Shown here piece after piece: positions 1 through 10,907 of a stretch of 64,000 bases of DNA. Made by a program: the position numbers and the translations under genes. How positions within the stretch are numbered: position 1 is the stretch's first letter; each line of letters starts with the position of its first letter. The notes beneath the pieces were generated by a model, which saw only the letters and a program-made list of their open reading frames with translations, was not told the DNA's origin and made no database searches. This stretch comes from Lunularia cruciata (Eukaryota; Streptophyta; Marchantiopsida; Lunulariales; Lunulariaceae), in assembly GCA_948567375.1 (NCBI GenBank), contig OX419761.1, positions 47,716,243-47,780,242 on the forward strand. The letters are read 5' to 3'.

Positions 1-1549
1 TCTTAATGTAATTTCATGCCAGGATCCAAGAGCCTTTACCCTTGTTGTCATAGCAAGAGCAAAGACATACCTCATTAGCAGAACAAGGAGTAGATGTGTG
101 AATTAGAATATATTATGAAAAATCATCTTATGTTTGTGAAGATAACTTATCACAATAGTACATGGAACCAAGAGGAAAGAACCTCTCCTCCACCTCAATC
201 ATATATATGTCCAAGGTTGGCTTCTCAACCACCAAAACAAAAAAGAAAGTGCCAAGAATACACAACTATCCAACCCCGTTATAGATGCAATCTCCTCTAT
301 AGATAACAAATCTACCCATTCAGTGATGTCGGTAAAGATATTAATCTATTGAGTCTTCTATCATATTTGTAAGGTTCAATTGTGTCACTAAAATCTTCTA
401 TCATATTCGTAAGGTTCAATTGTATCACTAAAACCTTCCATTATTCATATCAGAAGTCCTCTAACAAACATGATCCGAAGGAAAGTTGGAGAAGAGAGAA
501 CGTGCAAAATAGGTAGGTCAGTTGACGAATAATACTAGAGAAAGTATATCAAATTCAATTTCGTGCAGTTTCGGTTTGGACTCTAGCATTTGCTCCCGTT
601 CCAGTTGGTCCTCCCAGCAGATGGTTTGGTATATATATTATTGAAAAGCCAAAACGGGAAATAACAGTCTTCCTCGCCGTGGGTGTCTTTGAATTATCAC
701 TACGACACAAGTATATAAGATAGAGGTTACAAAATATGAAGACTAAAGTTGAAAAAAGTGGAGAGCTGGTCGCAGGGTCCATTATTTTCTTATTTGAAAA
801 CTGTGTTTTTATCAGTGTTTTTTTCTTAACATCTGCTATGAACATTTTTTTTTGATAAAATTCATATGATATATAAAATCTTCTTGTTTGGTTGGAATGA
901 CATCATTTCAATTATGAAAAATGAAAGAAAACCTCAAAAAACTAGGAAATGGTATCTTCAGATAATTTAAGGGATATTACTTATTGGAAAATTTATAATA
1001 AGTTGGTGATCTCCAATGTCTATAAAGGGCAGAGGCATCTTATTACTAAAAATATCCTACAATGTACAGTAAGTAAATTAAAGTCCTAGTGGGCAGAGGT
1101 CCATAGGACCTCAAGCGTTTTTCTTTGGTATGGAATTCCTTGAATTCTCGTTTCAATGGTATTCTTAGTAAGTAAGTATAATGAACTAAAACATGGATAA
1201 AAGAAAAACAAATAAAATTAGTACGTAGGTTCCAAAATTTGGGCCCCCACTTTGACAATGAAGGCACTAGAAATATAAAAAACCACAAGTTTTGAGACTT
1301 AAAATACTCCACAATTATGACTTAACTATTGAGACATGATTAATAGAATAAAATACATACAATTCCTTTATTGAAATCATTTGAACATATATGTAGCCTA
1401 AACTAAAACCTATATTTAGCCTTCTTGGAGAGGTTTTTGACCTACTGAACTAAATACTTAGTATACACTATAAACTTATCCTATAAGATCGTAGACACGT
1501 AAGAAGGTCGCCAAATAGAGTCCATAGTAATGATTTCTAAAAGAGAGAG
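1..1549. other. AT-rich stretch with no recognisable gene
   Basis: No reading frame here resembles a protein family I know. The frames are short and low in complexity, as expected from AT-rich intergenic plant DNA. The only structure I see is a small tandem repeat near 354-433. The stretch could hold decayed transposon sequence that is too old to recognise by eye. Confidence 0.6.
354..433. repeat. Two-copy 40-bp tandem repeat
   Basis: A 40-bp unit beginning TCTTCTATCATAT occurs twice head to tail (354-393 and 394-433) with only a few differences, followed by the start of a degraded third copy. It looks like a local slippage duplication with no coding role. Confidence 0.8.
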
Positions 1550-1550
1550 A

Positions 1551-1716
1551 AAGAAGGCAACCGCGTGTGATAACAAGAAGGATGGGAAGGCCCCATCATT
1601 CCGTACAAGGAAGAGAAGGATCTTAACACTTTAGAGAAGAGAAAAGAGGGTAAAAGGCAACTGCGTAGGAAAAAAGAAGGATGGGAAGACCCCATCAAGC
1701 CATACAAGGGAGAGAC
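1551..1716. repeat. Two related ~65-bp blocks spaced 100 bp apart
   Basis: Blocks starting near 1551 and 1651 share AAGGCAAC, then AAGAAGGATGGGAAG, CCCCATC and ACAAGG..GAGA in the same order. They lie just outside, and run into, the left terminal repeat of the non-LTR element described below, so they may belong to its 3' tail. Confidence 0.65.
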
Positions 1717-1748
1717 AAAAAGGGTAACATGGGGCTAAGCCCCAATAG
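1690..1748. repeat. Left terminal direct repeat of the non-LTR element (hairpin TGGGGCTAAGCCCCA)
   Basis: This ~58-bp segment matches 10848-10907 in direct orientation with a few substitutions. It includes GAGACAAAA, GGGTAA and the near-perfect palindrome TGGGGCTAAGCCCCA, which could form a stable hairpin in RNA. It marks the 3' side of the element, just beyond the endonuclease remnant. Confidence 0.7.
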
Positions 1749-1849
1749 AGTCTATATGAGAAATCTGCCCTACCGCACCTAAGATATCCGAGCTATGCAA
1801 GTAGTACGGTCTACACACAACTGGAACATCCGAACAAACATCACCTAAT

Positions 1850-2326
1850 GTGATTGCTCTCCTATGGATTGCACCAGCCACTGCACTCTATAGAGCAATA
1901 GACACACGCTGTCTAAAATATGCTACAAAGTATGAGAGTGAGAGTGGTACCCCCTATCGCCTAACATGATAAGCTCTCGCGCATTCCCTGACAAATGTGT
2001 CAAATGCAGTGTCCATTGCTCCATATAACTCCAAGGCTAGAGGAACAAAGAGGTGACCTCGCTGCATGCCCCTATACTTGGAGACCTTACGACCTGCTAC
2101 TGCACTCGCCGCTCATCCAAGGGGATGGGTAATCACTCCCTCCGAAACTGTATCTTATGTAGGGTTCGTGACCACGACATCCGCTACTGTCACCTGATCA
2201 TCTCGGACCAAGTATAAGTCTGCCTTGACATGTGCATTTGCAAAGCATACAAACGCTCCCTCCAAGCCAAGTATCCACTTTCTTGCGCCATAGCAAACAC
2301 TATGTCTCTAATGGCATCATAGGTAG
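1850..2326 (-). pseudogene. Restriction-like endonuclease C-terminus of the non-LTR retrotransposon
   Basis: The minus strand reads YDAIRDIVFAMAQESGYLAW at the right edge, then (shifted frame) ADLYLVRDDQ, VADVVVTNP, KYRGMQRGHLFVPLALE and FVRECARAYH down to about 1900. The acidic residues in ADLYL and ADVVV, followed by a K..Y..G block, fit the PD-(D/E)XK-like endonuclease fused after the RT in RLE-type non-LTR elements, where it nicks the target site. At least four in-frame stops and one frame change interrupt it. Its N-terminal continuation lies beyond the A1 insertion at 7938. No catalytic activity is expected. Confidence 0.6.
2322..2326. other. Target-site duplication GGTAG, left of A1
   Basis: GGTAG immediately precedes the A1 LTR terminus TGTAAAAGACC. 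The same five bases follow the other LTR at 7933-7937. Five-bp duplications are usual for Ty3/gypsy integrases, so this fixes the outer boundaries of A1. Confidence 0.9.
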
Positions 2327-2723
2327 TGTAAAAGACCAAAACCGAGGAGAGAAATAGGAGAATGGAAACTCACATTGGGACACTTGAATGAGGGAAAATT
2401 CTGAATGCCAAGCATGAACTTTGGCTTTGGTATTTATAGGTAGCATACAAGACCCTTGAAGCTTCCTTGAGCCGCTTTCTTGGAGTGCAAGCCAAGTTAA
2501 CCTGGAAGCTTCTCAAGAAGCTTCCTTCTAGAAGCCGCCTACTTGGCATGCAAGCTAAGCTAGTTAGAAGCTTCTAGAAGCTACTTGCTTAAGGCGCAAG
2601 TTAACTAGTTGGGAAGCTTCCCAAGAAGATTCTTAGATGCTTCTAGAATATTCTAGGCTATTTTGTCTTATTCTCTACTTCGTAAGCCCGACTAACTTCA
2701 TCGTTAAACTCCATATTGTTACA
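2327..2723 (-). repeat. 3' LTR of A1
   Basis: Bounded by TGTAAAAGACC on the plus-strand left and CCATATTGTTACA on the right, so TG...CA on either strand. It carries a minus-strand TATA box (CCTATAAATA, 2431-2440) and, upstream of it in element sense, several GAAGCTTC-type palindromes. These include three contiguous nGAAn/nTTCn pentamers at 2566-2580. The chromodomain reading frame runs into this LTR before stopping. Confidence 0.92.
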
Positions 2724-3059
2724 TATTCCTCTGCCGCTAGTTGGTGACGTCCTCGTCGCCAGTGAAGCGTCAAATTCCTTGATGGCCGTCTGTGCATTTT
2801 GGAGGTGGGAAAGAGGTTCCCATGTGGCATCATGAAGGGGATACTCTTTCCAAAGGACCTTGTACTCCGTATGTTGGTGACGGCCTTGTTGAATATGGCG
2901 ACGTGCAAGGATACGATCAACTTCGTACTCCTCATGATCATTGGTAGGGACAGGAAGAGGAAGAGGTTGGACTCGAGAGGAAAAGGAAGAGGGGTTAGGA
3001 ACAAAGGGTTTCAACTTGGAAACATGAAAGACAGGATGGATAAGCATGTGACAAGGCAA
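2658..3059 (-). pseudogene. Chromodomain at the A1 integrase C-terminus
   Basis: The frame encodes a proline-rich linker, then EYEVDRILARRHIQQG, TEYKVLWKEYP and DATWEPLSHLQNA. This is the canonical chromodomain pattern: an aromatic cage around Y...W...W, then the TWEP motif. Chromodomains at the end of gypsy integrases bind methylated histone tails and steer integration, usually to heterochromatin. Here the domain is complete in one frame, but the preceding integrase is in a different frame, so the polyprotein is broken. Confidence 0.85.
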
Positions 3060-4135
3060 TGCAAGTCGATAAGCAACAGGAGAGCAATGTGGGTGATATC
3101 AAAGGGTCCTATCCAATTAGGGGCAAGTTTACAAACTTGGGTATCAAGTGGGAGAGGGAGGTTACTAGAGGATACCATGACTTTATCACCAACTTCAAAG
3201 GTGAGATCATGACGATGATGGTCTATATATTGTTTTTGGCGATTCTGAGCAACAAGGAGGTGAGACTTGGCTTGTTGGAGAGATTGGGATATAGTGGTCA
3301 AGAATGTAGATGTATGAGGAACTTGAGAGGGAGGAGGAGCAAGAAGAGAATCTAGAACAAGCAAATCTTGGCCAAAATTGAGAAAGAAAGGAGAAAATCT
3401 GGTGCTTGCCTGTTTGGAATTGTTGTAGGCAAATTTTGCAGCTGCAAGACATTCATCCCAATTGGTATGGTGGACATTGACAAAGGCCTGCAACATATCC
3501 TCCAATGTACAATTTGTGCGTTCGGTTTGTCCATTAGTTTGAGGATGATAGGCCGTGGACAAAACAAGCTTGGTGCCGAGTATCTAGAAGAGTGCTTGCC
3601 AAAACTTCTCGGTAAATTGAGGATCACGGTTGGAGATGAGTACACGTGGCATCCCATGATGCTTGAAGACATTGTCGAAATAGATTTGCGCTAAGGTTGG
3701 AGCATCCACGGTATCACAGGTTGGTGCCAAGTGGATTTGCTTACTAAGCTTATCCACAAACACCACGATTGCGGTGTGTCCTTGTTTTGTCTTTGGCAAG
3801 GATGTGATGAGATCCAAGCTCACATGCTCCCAACGAGCAGATGGAATGGTGAGTGGTTGAAGGAGTCCACTCTGCTTCTGGTTGCTTGCCTTGTTATGTT
3901 GGCAACTCTCACATGATTAGACAAAGTCTCAAACATCTCGTGTCATGTTGGGCCACCACCATTGGCATTGGAGGGTGCCCAAGGTCTTGTCCACTCTCAT
4001 GTGACCAGCTATTTGTAAATCATGGGCTTCTTGAAGGCGCACAAGTCGAAGATCATCTTTGGCTGGAACATAGATCTGGTCTACATGGAATAAAAGGCTT
4101 TCCTTGAAGGAGAAGGTGTTGTACTCCTTGTCGCA
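3011..4135 (-). pseudogene. Integrase of A1 (zinc-binding and DDE core, broken)
   Basis: Element sense starts with a zinc-binding region (EAHDLQIAGHMRVDKT, then CESCQHNKAS near 3890), with a stop just before the Cys pair. The core follows: SLDLITSLPKTKQGH (first Asp), a block ending VLISNRDPQFTEKFW, then STAYHPQTNGQTERTN with the catalytic Glu. The family normally reads ISDRDP at the second acidic position; here the Asp is Asn. At least two frame changes separate these blocks. The enzyme would have inserted the cDNA into chromatin. Confidence 0.88.
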
Positions 4136-4700
4136 TGCTGTTAGACGACCGTGTACCATTTGGAAGAAGGGATCTTGTTGTAGAGCTGATTGAAACTCAT
4201 TATGGACCTTAGGGTCAATGGACACCATTGTAATTGCCATTGTGATGAGAGGAAGAGCCTTCAAATCAGGTTGTCGTGATAGAGCATTAAGGATGACATG
4301 GAACCGACCTGGTTTGTACTCAAGTTTGATGTCAAACAATTGGAGTTGCTCTTCCCATCGATGATGCCGACTCTTCATGTGCTCCAAGTGTAAGGTCTAC
4401 AACAATGGCTTGTGATCCGTTTGCATGATCACTTATTTCCCCAAGAGATAATGCCTCCATACCTTGGTGGCATATACCATTGCAAGTTGTTCCCGATCTT
4501 GAGCAGAGTAATTTCTTTCAACTGTATTTAGTCGGCGAGACACAAAGGCAATAAGATGTAGTCCATCTAGAAATTCTTGTTGCAACACAGCTCCAATTGC
4601 AAAGTTAGAAGCATCAAAATCAACCACACAAGGTAGTTGAGGATCATATGGTTAAAGAATAGGTCTTGAAGACACCATATGCTTTAACTTCTGGAATGTT
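4136..4700 (-). pseudogene. RNase H of A1
   Basis: Recognisable gypsy RNase H: VDFDASNFAIGAVLQQ, then SRRLNTVERNYSAQDRE and VWRHYLLGK. These carry the first catalytic Asp of the DASNFAIGAVL block and the ERNYSA..RE helix. A short interruption separates this from the EHMKSRHHRWEEQLQLFD segment that leads towards the integrase. RNase H removes the RNA strand during reverse transcription. Confidence 0.85.
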
Positions 4701-5540
4701 TCTTCATGCTTGGTGGTCCACTAGAAGCTCAAGTTCTTTCCCAAGAGGTCAGTCAATGGTGTAGCCACGTGAGCATAATAGTGGATGAACCGTCGGTAAA
4801 AACTGGCCAATCCATTGAATGCTCGTACTTATGTAGCATCCTTTGGGGTAGGCCAATAAGTAAGGCTTTGATCTTCTCTTCTTCTATCTTGATCCCCTTT
4901 GATGAGATCTTATGACCCAAGAAGGTAACCTCCTTCTACCAAAAAGCACACTTTGACTTCTTGAAGTAAAATTTCCACTATCGTAGTCATCTTAGGACTT
5001 CTTGCACATGATTCATGTGTTCTATCTCTATCCTACTATGATTAGGATATCATCTAAGAACACCACCACGGACCAATCCAATATTCCCTCCAACACATGA
5101 TGCATCTGATCCATGAAGACTACTGGAGCATTAGTAAGTCCAAAAGGTAGAACTCTCCACTTGAAATGTCCATACCTTGTGCAAAAGGCAGTCTTTTGCA
5201 CATCCTCTCCTTCAATAGGAATTTGCCAATAGCCGCTATGAAGATCCAACTTGGAAAAGTAGCGTGCTCCACTTAGTTGATCAAGCAGGTCATCAATCCA
5301 AGGCAAGGGATATGCATTCTTCACGGTTTGCTTATTGAGTCTATGGTAATCAATATAGAAATGAAGTCCTCCATCCTTCTTTGGAACAAATAGTACCGGC
5401 ACTCCCCAAGGAGAGGTACTATGTCGTATGAAATCCTTCTCCAATAACTCTATAAGTGTTATTCGCAACTCCTCTAACTCCTTTGGTGGGAGCCGATAGA
5501 TTGGTCTACTCACTGGAGTACTCCTTGGCAATAACTCAAT
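4701..5540 (-). pseudogene. Reverse transcriptase of A1
   Basis: Palm and finger motifs are clear: [53 protein letters not shown], and the catalytic box FLDDIL. Most gypsy RTs have YLDD or YIDD; the Phe variant is tolerated in the family. The frame from 5531 to 5028 is open; the thumb part (4701-5027) carries stops. The domain would copy the element RNA from the tRNA primer. Confidence 0.92.
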
Positions 5541-5823
5541 CTTGAAGGGTATACCTCAGTCGGAGGGTAATCCCTTTGGCAGATCATCCAGAAACACATC
5601 TGCAAACTCCTAAACTATCCGATCAACCATTGCTTGATGAGGCTCTTGGCCCTCCTCAGATTGTTCTTGTGCAATTGGCTTGACCTACACCGTGAATACA
5701 TACTTATCGTCCTCCAAAGCTTGCTCTATGGCCGCTTCATTAACAAACTTCCCTTCCAGGGACTCATCTCTCTTCCAAGCTTGCTCCATGGTTGCCTTCT
5801 TGGCAAACTTCCCATCTTGGGAC

Positions 5824-6321
5824 TCATCTCCCTTCTAGATCCGCTCTATGGGCTACCTTCTTGACAAACTTCCCATCTTGGGATTGACTATTCTTAGGCA
5901 TCTTACTCAGAGGTGTTAGACAACCTAATCGGAAATTTCTACCTTGGTGTTGTACTTGAATTTGTTGTCGGGTCCAATCAAATTGAACCATATGATGTTC
6001 AAGCCAAGGTATACCCAGAATGATATCATAGTGTAGAGGTGCCACTATAAACCTCATACACTCCAAATACTCCTTCCCAATCTTGAAGGTAACAGGATGT
6101 GAGGTGCGGAATGCTAAACCCTTTCTACCATCGGCCATCATCAAACTACTTCCAAACACTGGCTTGATAGGAATACCCAATTCCTTTGCTACTTGCATAG
6201 ACATGCAATTCTCTAAACTTCCAGAATCAACCAAAATCCTACAACGCCGATTAGATATCATACCTTGCAAGTGAAACAAACTTGCATAGGTCAAGCCTTC
6301 AATCCCATTGGAACTAATCAA
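5824..6321 (-). pseudogene. Retropepsin-like aspartic protease of A1
   Basis: The open frame contains CRILVDSGSLENC, where DSG replaces the usual DTG catalytic triad, as many plant gypsy proteases do. A second conserved block is YDIILGIPWLEHH. These are the active-site and flap-side signatures of retropepsins that cleave Gag-Pol. The downstream stretch to RT (5541-5823) holds only a degraded, repeat-rich linker with stops. Confidence 0.82.
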
Positions 6322-6329
6322 GCTCCTAG

Positions 6330-7140
6330 TATGCGGCTCAAAATCTCCTACTGGGATTCTTTGTTTCCTTGACCATTTTGTTCCACAAACTCCATCTTGG
6401 CAACTTGTTGAGGTCGCACATTCCTAAGTGGACATTTAGCAATGCAATGTCCAACTTGGCGACAATAAAAGCAACCTCTATTTTGTCATAATTTTTTTGT
6501 ATCTGCTGTGCCAAGTGGTCTTCGTTGGATAACATCAATCTCCATTGGTACCGGTTCTTCCACTTGTGCATAGTGTACTGGTAGGCTTTGTGTAGGTCGA
6601 GGTCGAGACCAAGTTGTCGCAACCAAGGAATCAAAACACTTAGCCAATTGCATGGCTTCTTCTACATTTTGTGGCTCCCGCATGGTCACCTCCAATTTGG
6701 TTTGTGACTTCAATCCTCGCACAAATTGATCCAGAACTTCACCTTCTTGGATATCTAGAATTTGCATGATGATGTTCTGAAATTGTGTGATATAGCTTCT
6801 CATTGAGCCAATCTGCCTCAACTCCACCAATTTATCTCGTGCGGCTTGGGTGGCATTTATAGTTTGAAATCGACCAAGTATTGCATCTTTGAATTTGCCC
6901 ATGTCAAAATTGGTGTAACAATTTGTCATTCAGCTCTTTCTCCTCAAAATCGCCACCAAAGTTTTGCCACGCCATCCAATTGGCTAGAAGCCAAGAGAAT
7001 TTGTTTCCGCTTGTCTTGAAGATTGGTGGCTTCAAAGTAATGTTCGCAATCAAACACAAAATTATCCATTGTGCCTGGAAGATTCTTGCCTTCAAACACC
7101 TTGGGTTTTGGAAATTGAATGCAATCTTCTCCATCTTGAA
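6330..7140 (-). pseudogene. Gag of A1 with CCHC zinc knuckle
   Basis: Three frames cover Gag: an N-terminal piece (KIAFNFQNPRCLKARIF), the capsid-like block (AARDKLVELRQIGSMRSYIT, then LDQFVRGLKSQTKLEVTMRE), and a nucleocapsid knuckle CFYCRQVGHCIAKC (CX2CX4HX4C) near 6430-6480. The knuckle is preceded by an in-frame TAG. Gag would form the particle and bind element RNA. Frame changes make it non-functional. Confidence 0.85.
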
Positions 7141-7510
7141 TTTACGCTCTGTCTATCTGTTCTTGTCGTTGCTAGTCTTGTTCATCCAACAATCGAGTAA
7201 GATGCTCGATTTGTTGTTGCATTGCAAGGATAACATCTGGTATTGCCGCCATTGCTACTACTCTATTCCACTACCCTCAATTTATCTAGTTGATTAACAC
7301 ATAGATACAACACGTCCACCGTTCTCCATAAGTTACAATTAGAAGTATCAAGTGTTCCTCTGACACGATGATCATATATAGAAAATCCTACCCAAAGCAC
7401 GAGGGGATGAATTGTGTGAAATGATGCTTTGGTAATATCTGGACATGAAAGTCCCAATGGTTTGGTGGAAGTGGATTTGGTGGTCCATAAATTCCATCTA
7501 TCCCATTCCT

Positions 7511-7523
7511 GCTTTGATACCAA
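7511..7523 (-). other. Primer-binding site of A1 (initiator tRNA-Met)
   Basis: Directly inside the 5' LTR the minus strand reads TTGGTATCAAAGC. It matches TGGTATCAGAGC, the complement of the plant initiator tRNA-Met 3' end, except for one base. The A2 and A3 copies carry the G, so A1 has mutated. Confidence 0.9.
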
Positions 7524-7932
7524 TGTAAAAGACCGAAACCAAGGAGAGAAATAGGAGAATGGAAACTCACATTGAGACACTTGAATGAGGGAAAACTCCG
7601 AAAGCCTAGCATGAGCTTTGGCTTTGGTATTTATAGGTAGCATACAAGACCCTTGAAGCTTCTCAAGAAGCTTCCTTGAGCCGCTTTCTTGGAGTGCAAG
7701 CCAAGTTAACCAAGAAGCTTCTCAAGAAGCTTCCTTCTAGAAGCCGCCTACTTGGCATGCAAGCTAAGCTAGTTAGAAGCTTCTAGAAGTTACCTGCTTA
7801 GGGCGCAAGTTAACTAGTTGGGAAGCTTCCCAAGAAGCTTCTTAGATGCTTCTAGAATATTCTAGGCTATTTTGTCTTATTCTCTACTTTGTAAGCCCGA
7901 CTAACTTTGTCGCTAAACTCCATATTGTTATA
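7524..7932 (-). repeat. 5' LTR of A1, with TATA box and heat-shock-type elements
   Basis: This is the promoter LTR of A1. In element sense it starts at 7932 (terminal TTATA here, where the family has TTACA) and ends TTTTACA at 7524. A TATA box (CCTATAAATA) lies at 7628-7637. Upstream of it lie AAGAAGCTTC palindromes and three contiguous pentamers AGAAG-CTTCT-AGAAG at 7775-7789, the textbook heat-shock-factor site. Confidence 0.9.
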
Positions 7933-7937
7933 GGTAG
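7933..7937. other. Target-site duplication GGTAG, right of A1
   Basis: This copy of GGTAG pairs with 2322-2326. Beyond it the non-LTR element sequence resumes. Confidence 0.9.
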
Positions 7938-8109
7938 CTATCCTCTGTCCTCCAAAAGAACATCATGTCATGTGGACCGCCGCTGCGTCTAGTGTAGAAC
8001 CACACTCACAAGTGAGTAGTGAAGATGTAGATGGGTGGACCAAACCTAGGCAAAACCTCATCGCTGTAGAGAAAGTAGCTAGTGCGAGTTGGAAAGCCCT
8101 AATGCACGG

Positions 8110-10290
8110 TCAAGCTAGGATCCACGAGCATGCATCCTTGCCGGAGCAAGAGCGTAGACATGCTCTAGTAGCCTGAGGACTGGACGAGTCAACTAAGAGA
8201 GAATGTAGCATATGCTCACACTGTCGTTCCATCAAGGAAGACTGTAAACCTCTAGTCCAATCTGACAATAGTGAAGCAAATGGTGGAAAACCCTCTCGTG
8301 CTCGTGGGGATAGACTATCTCTTGTCTGCCACAATAACACTTGGAAAGAAAAGGCTCCTCCCTCCACCTTTGTCACATAAGTCTCCAAAACCGGCCTATC
8401 AGCAACCACAAAATGAGAGGAAAGTAGGGGTGCCGAGAGAGCCCAACTACCCAAAAATGCTGTAGGTGCCATCTCCTCCATAGAGAGCAAGCCAACCCCA
8501 CCAAATGAGATTGGTAGAGCCGTCTCTTTACGTGCCAAATCCCCTGTCACACACTCAAAAGTCCGTGGTCCAATAATATCACCAAAGACTTCCATAATCA
8601 TCCTATCAAATGCTCTCAAATGTGATAGGAAGGACGGTGAGGAGTGAATTGTACGGATGAGGTAGGATGGTCAACGAGCAATACTGGAAGAGAGTATACC
8701 AAATGCCACCTGCGGATCTCCTAGTAATAGAAGGTCATCCACATGGAGAACATCCTCTGCAAGGGCAGCGTCCAAGAAGCTTGTGACAAAATCCTCCGAT
8801 CCTATTGGCACTCCAAGAACACAAAGTCCATCTGTGGATGTGATACACCCCTCTGGAAGCTCAAGGTGGGGAGGGATACCTAAAGGGGACCATGCCCTAC
8901 ACTTTGACACCTTGACTCTCAAGCCTACTAGATGTAGCTCGGTAGTCAAGTAGTCAAAGGCCTGCCTAATCTGATCTACAGGGCCTACGATGTGTGTATC
9001 ATCTGCCAAGGAGGGAAATACACAACCTAGCATGGCCAAAGTAGTAGATAAGAGAGCTCTAAAGTGAGCCATGGCAAATAAAGGAATGAGACTCGCCAAG
9101 GATCCACCAACCTCCCTAAGCTCTCTAAAGATGGATGCATATGAGACGCTATTAAAAGCATTCTCAACATCCACCTGTAGGACGACCCACTCCGGATGGA
9201 TATCTAGGAGTGCTATAATGCCTAAAGATATAGCCTCACATCCTCCAGGTGTAGCTACTCCAAACTGATGTGGACTAAGGTGCTATCAAAAGTGAGAACG
9301 ATGCTGAAGGACAATGGTACAACTGACCAAACGCAAAAAGATCTCTCCAATAGCAATCGGTCTAATGCCTCCCGTGTCCTTCTCCATCGCGAGAAGTTGA
9401 CTACCACCTAACACCTGACTAACAGACATAGGAATGTCTCCTCTCGCTATTGATGCAACCACTTGAAACAACTCGGAAAAACCACTAGAAGGATCATCTG
9501 CTTGGAAGCAATCTCTGAGGTGCTCATAAACCATCCTTGACAAGCCTCCTAAGGAAAGGCGAGGGGCAATGCACAATGCTTGTGCAAATAGCTACCTATC
9601 AAGACATAAAGGCTGCTCAGGCTGATAATCTAAGACCTCTAGTGGTAGTCCCTCTACTGCTATTGGATGCAATGAGCATAGGGAAGAGATGGTCTCATCA
9701 GTAGGACTTGCTATAGACAAAAGGTGTAGCGCTCGTGCTGCTCTACTAAACTCTCCCGCCTGACCCAATGTCCTACATCATCATAATCAAGTGGAATCTG
9801 TGGTATCTTGTGGCAATGCCTGTCTCCTAAATTGTGTAGCCCTAACATACTCCTCCTGAAGGGCTGCCCAATCTCCCGCTCGGAATCGACAAAATCTTAC
9901 CGCCACCTCTCTATGCACTGCACGTCCCCCTCTAACATAACGAAGACACCATCGAGGGAGTAGGAGGAATAGGAACTATGCTAACTCGTTGAAGGGATCA
10001 CGTGCCAAATGATCCGGTGGTAGGCAAAAAGCCTATCTAGCCTCATCATGGAGTGTGCGGGGTAGCCTCTGGAATAGACGTGGACATGGAAAACTAGTCT
10101 CAAATAACTCCAAAATGCAACCTGCCTGAGAAGCTAACCACTCCCACGACTCGATCGGTATCCTTGGAATGATCAGCAAAGGTATAGGCTAAACATGAGT
10201 AATCCCAAGTGTCACTGCTGTCGATGTGGTCGCTCGTCTCATGTGGGCATCCCAAGTGGTCTAATCATTGTCCTTGTGCATCCTTCCCAC
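8110..10290 (-). pseudogene. Reverse transcriptase polyprotein of the RLE-type non-LTR element
   Basis: In element order (right to left) the minus strand shows a conserved N-terminal region (LPRTLHDEAR, then FCRFRAGDWAAL near 9850-10060). RT fingers follow with KDTGGIRPIAIGEIFLRLV (9286-9576), the palm with MDVENAFNSVS (motif A Asp), and FPSLADDTHIVGP (motif C, ADD) at 8671-9174. A post-RT region follows (LPISFGGVGLLSMEEMAPTA, 8110-8619). The GGIRPIAIGE and DVENAFNSVS motifs are typical of non-LTR elements and exclude gypsy or copia. Several stops and frame shifts separate the blocks, so this is a fossil. Clade assignment needs a tree. Confidence 0.75.
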
Positions 10291-10847
10291 ATGGGTCTTT
10301 ACCCCTTGCGAGGTAAAGCGTCAGTGACACACCGGGCATGGTGCATCTCGACCCACTCTAGGCGACCCCACATGAGAAGTGTAGCCATGGCTAGTAACAC
10401 ATGCTGCTCTTCTCCATATCTCCCCATATCTGCAAAACCACAACCCCTCACATCCCAACTCACATAAGAAAACAATCTCTCCAAACCCTAGAATCTATAA
10501 TATCTATCTCCAAAATTTTCAAACTAAATTCACATGGAACTTAATCATGAAAACAAAGAGATTGGAGATGAAAATTCCCAACCCATCACTCTCAATGTAT
10601 AATGATCACTCTAAACCCTAAAAAAGCTAAAAATCGTCATAACTTTCTACTCCATTCTCCATAGTCTTCAATCTAGGTGCCAATAGAACCGAAATTGAAA
10701 AACAAAAAGAATAGACTATTTACTCGAATGCTACATGCTAGAGAGCCCTCATAAATTATAGACATTGTCTCACATCTCTCCCTCTCCTCTCCCGTCTCCA
10801 CACTCTCCCGCAACTCCCGCAGCTCTCCATGAACATGACCGTGTAAG

Positions 10848-10907
10848 ACCCATCGAACCGTCCAAGGGTGAGACAAAATAGGGTAAAATGGGGCTAAGCC
10901 CCATTAG
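10848..10907. repeat. Right terminal direct repeat of the non-LTR element
   Basis: Matches 1690-1748 in direct orientation, including the palindrome TGGGGCTAAGCCCCA. It sits upstream of the reverse transcriptase, so the same sequence occurs at both ends of the element. The 10300-10847 stretch between it and the first protein motif looks like leader sequence. Confidence 0.7.

Larger units (their letters stand above)
2327..7932 (-). mobile_element. Family-A Ty3/gypsy chromodomain retrotransposon, copy A1 (full length)
   Basis: A complete but pseudogenised chromovirus-type element of about 5.6 kb on the minus strand. Order from right to left: 5' LTR, tRNA-iMet primer site, gag with a CCHC knuckle, aspartic protease, reverse transcriptase, RNase H, integrase, chromodomain, 3' LTR. 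It inserted into the non-LTR element above and carries a 5-bp duplication. The two LTRs (397 and 409 bp) are very similar, with one notable deletion and scattered substitutions, so the insertion is younger than its host element. Frame changes and stops occur in gag, between protease and RT, and within integrase. No autonomous activity is expected. Confidence 0.93.
1690..10907 (-). mobile_element. Decayed non-LTR retrotransposon with RLE endonuclease, split by gypsy A1
   Basis: Reading right to left on the minus strand, the segments 10907-7938 and 2326-1690 join into one element of about 3.6 kb. It encodes a conserved N-terminal region, a reverse transcriptase and a C-terminal restriction-like endonuclease. 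This domain order is known from RLE-type non-LTR retrotransposons (R2/CRE/Utopia-like groups). Several in-frame stops show it is dead. Gypsy A1 lies between the two halves and is flanked by GGTAG on both sides, so the split is a clean insertion. Unusually for a non-LTR element, related ~58-bp sequences lie at both ends (1690-1748 and 10848-10907). I am confident of the RT and RLE calls and less sure of the clade and exact ends. Confidence 0.65.

Noticed and set aside
555-845. 96-codon minus-strand frame
   Set aside because: No recognisable motif, low-complexity AT-rich sequence and no context; treated as chance.
2470-2600. Repeated AAGCTT palindromes considered as a CRISPR-like or satellite array
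   Set aside because: They lie inside LTRs, have irregular spacing and no spacers, and are explained as heat-shock-type promoter repeats.
2799-3694. Plus-strand frames across the A1 integrase region
   Set aside because: They are antisense shadows of the minus-strand integrase and chromodomain; no independent motif is present.
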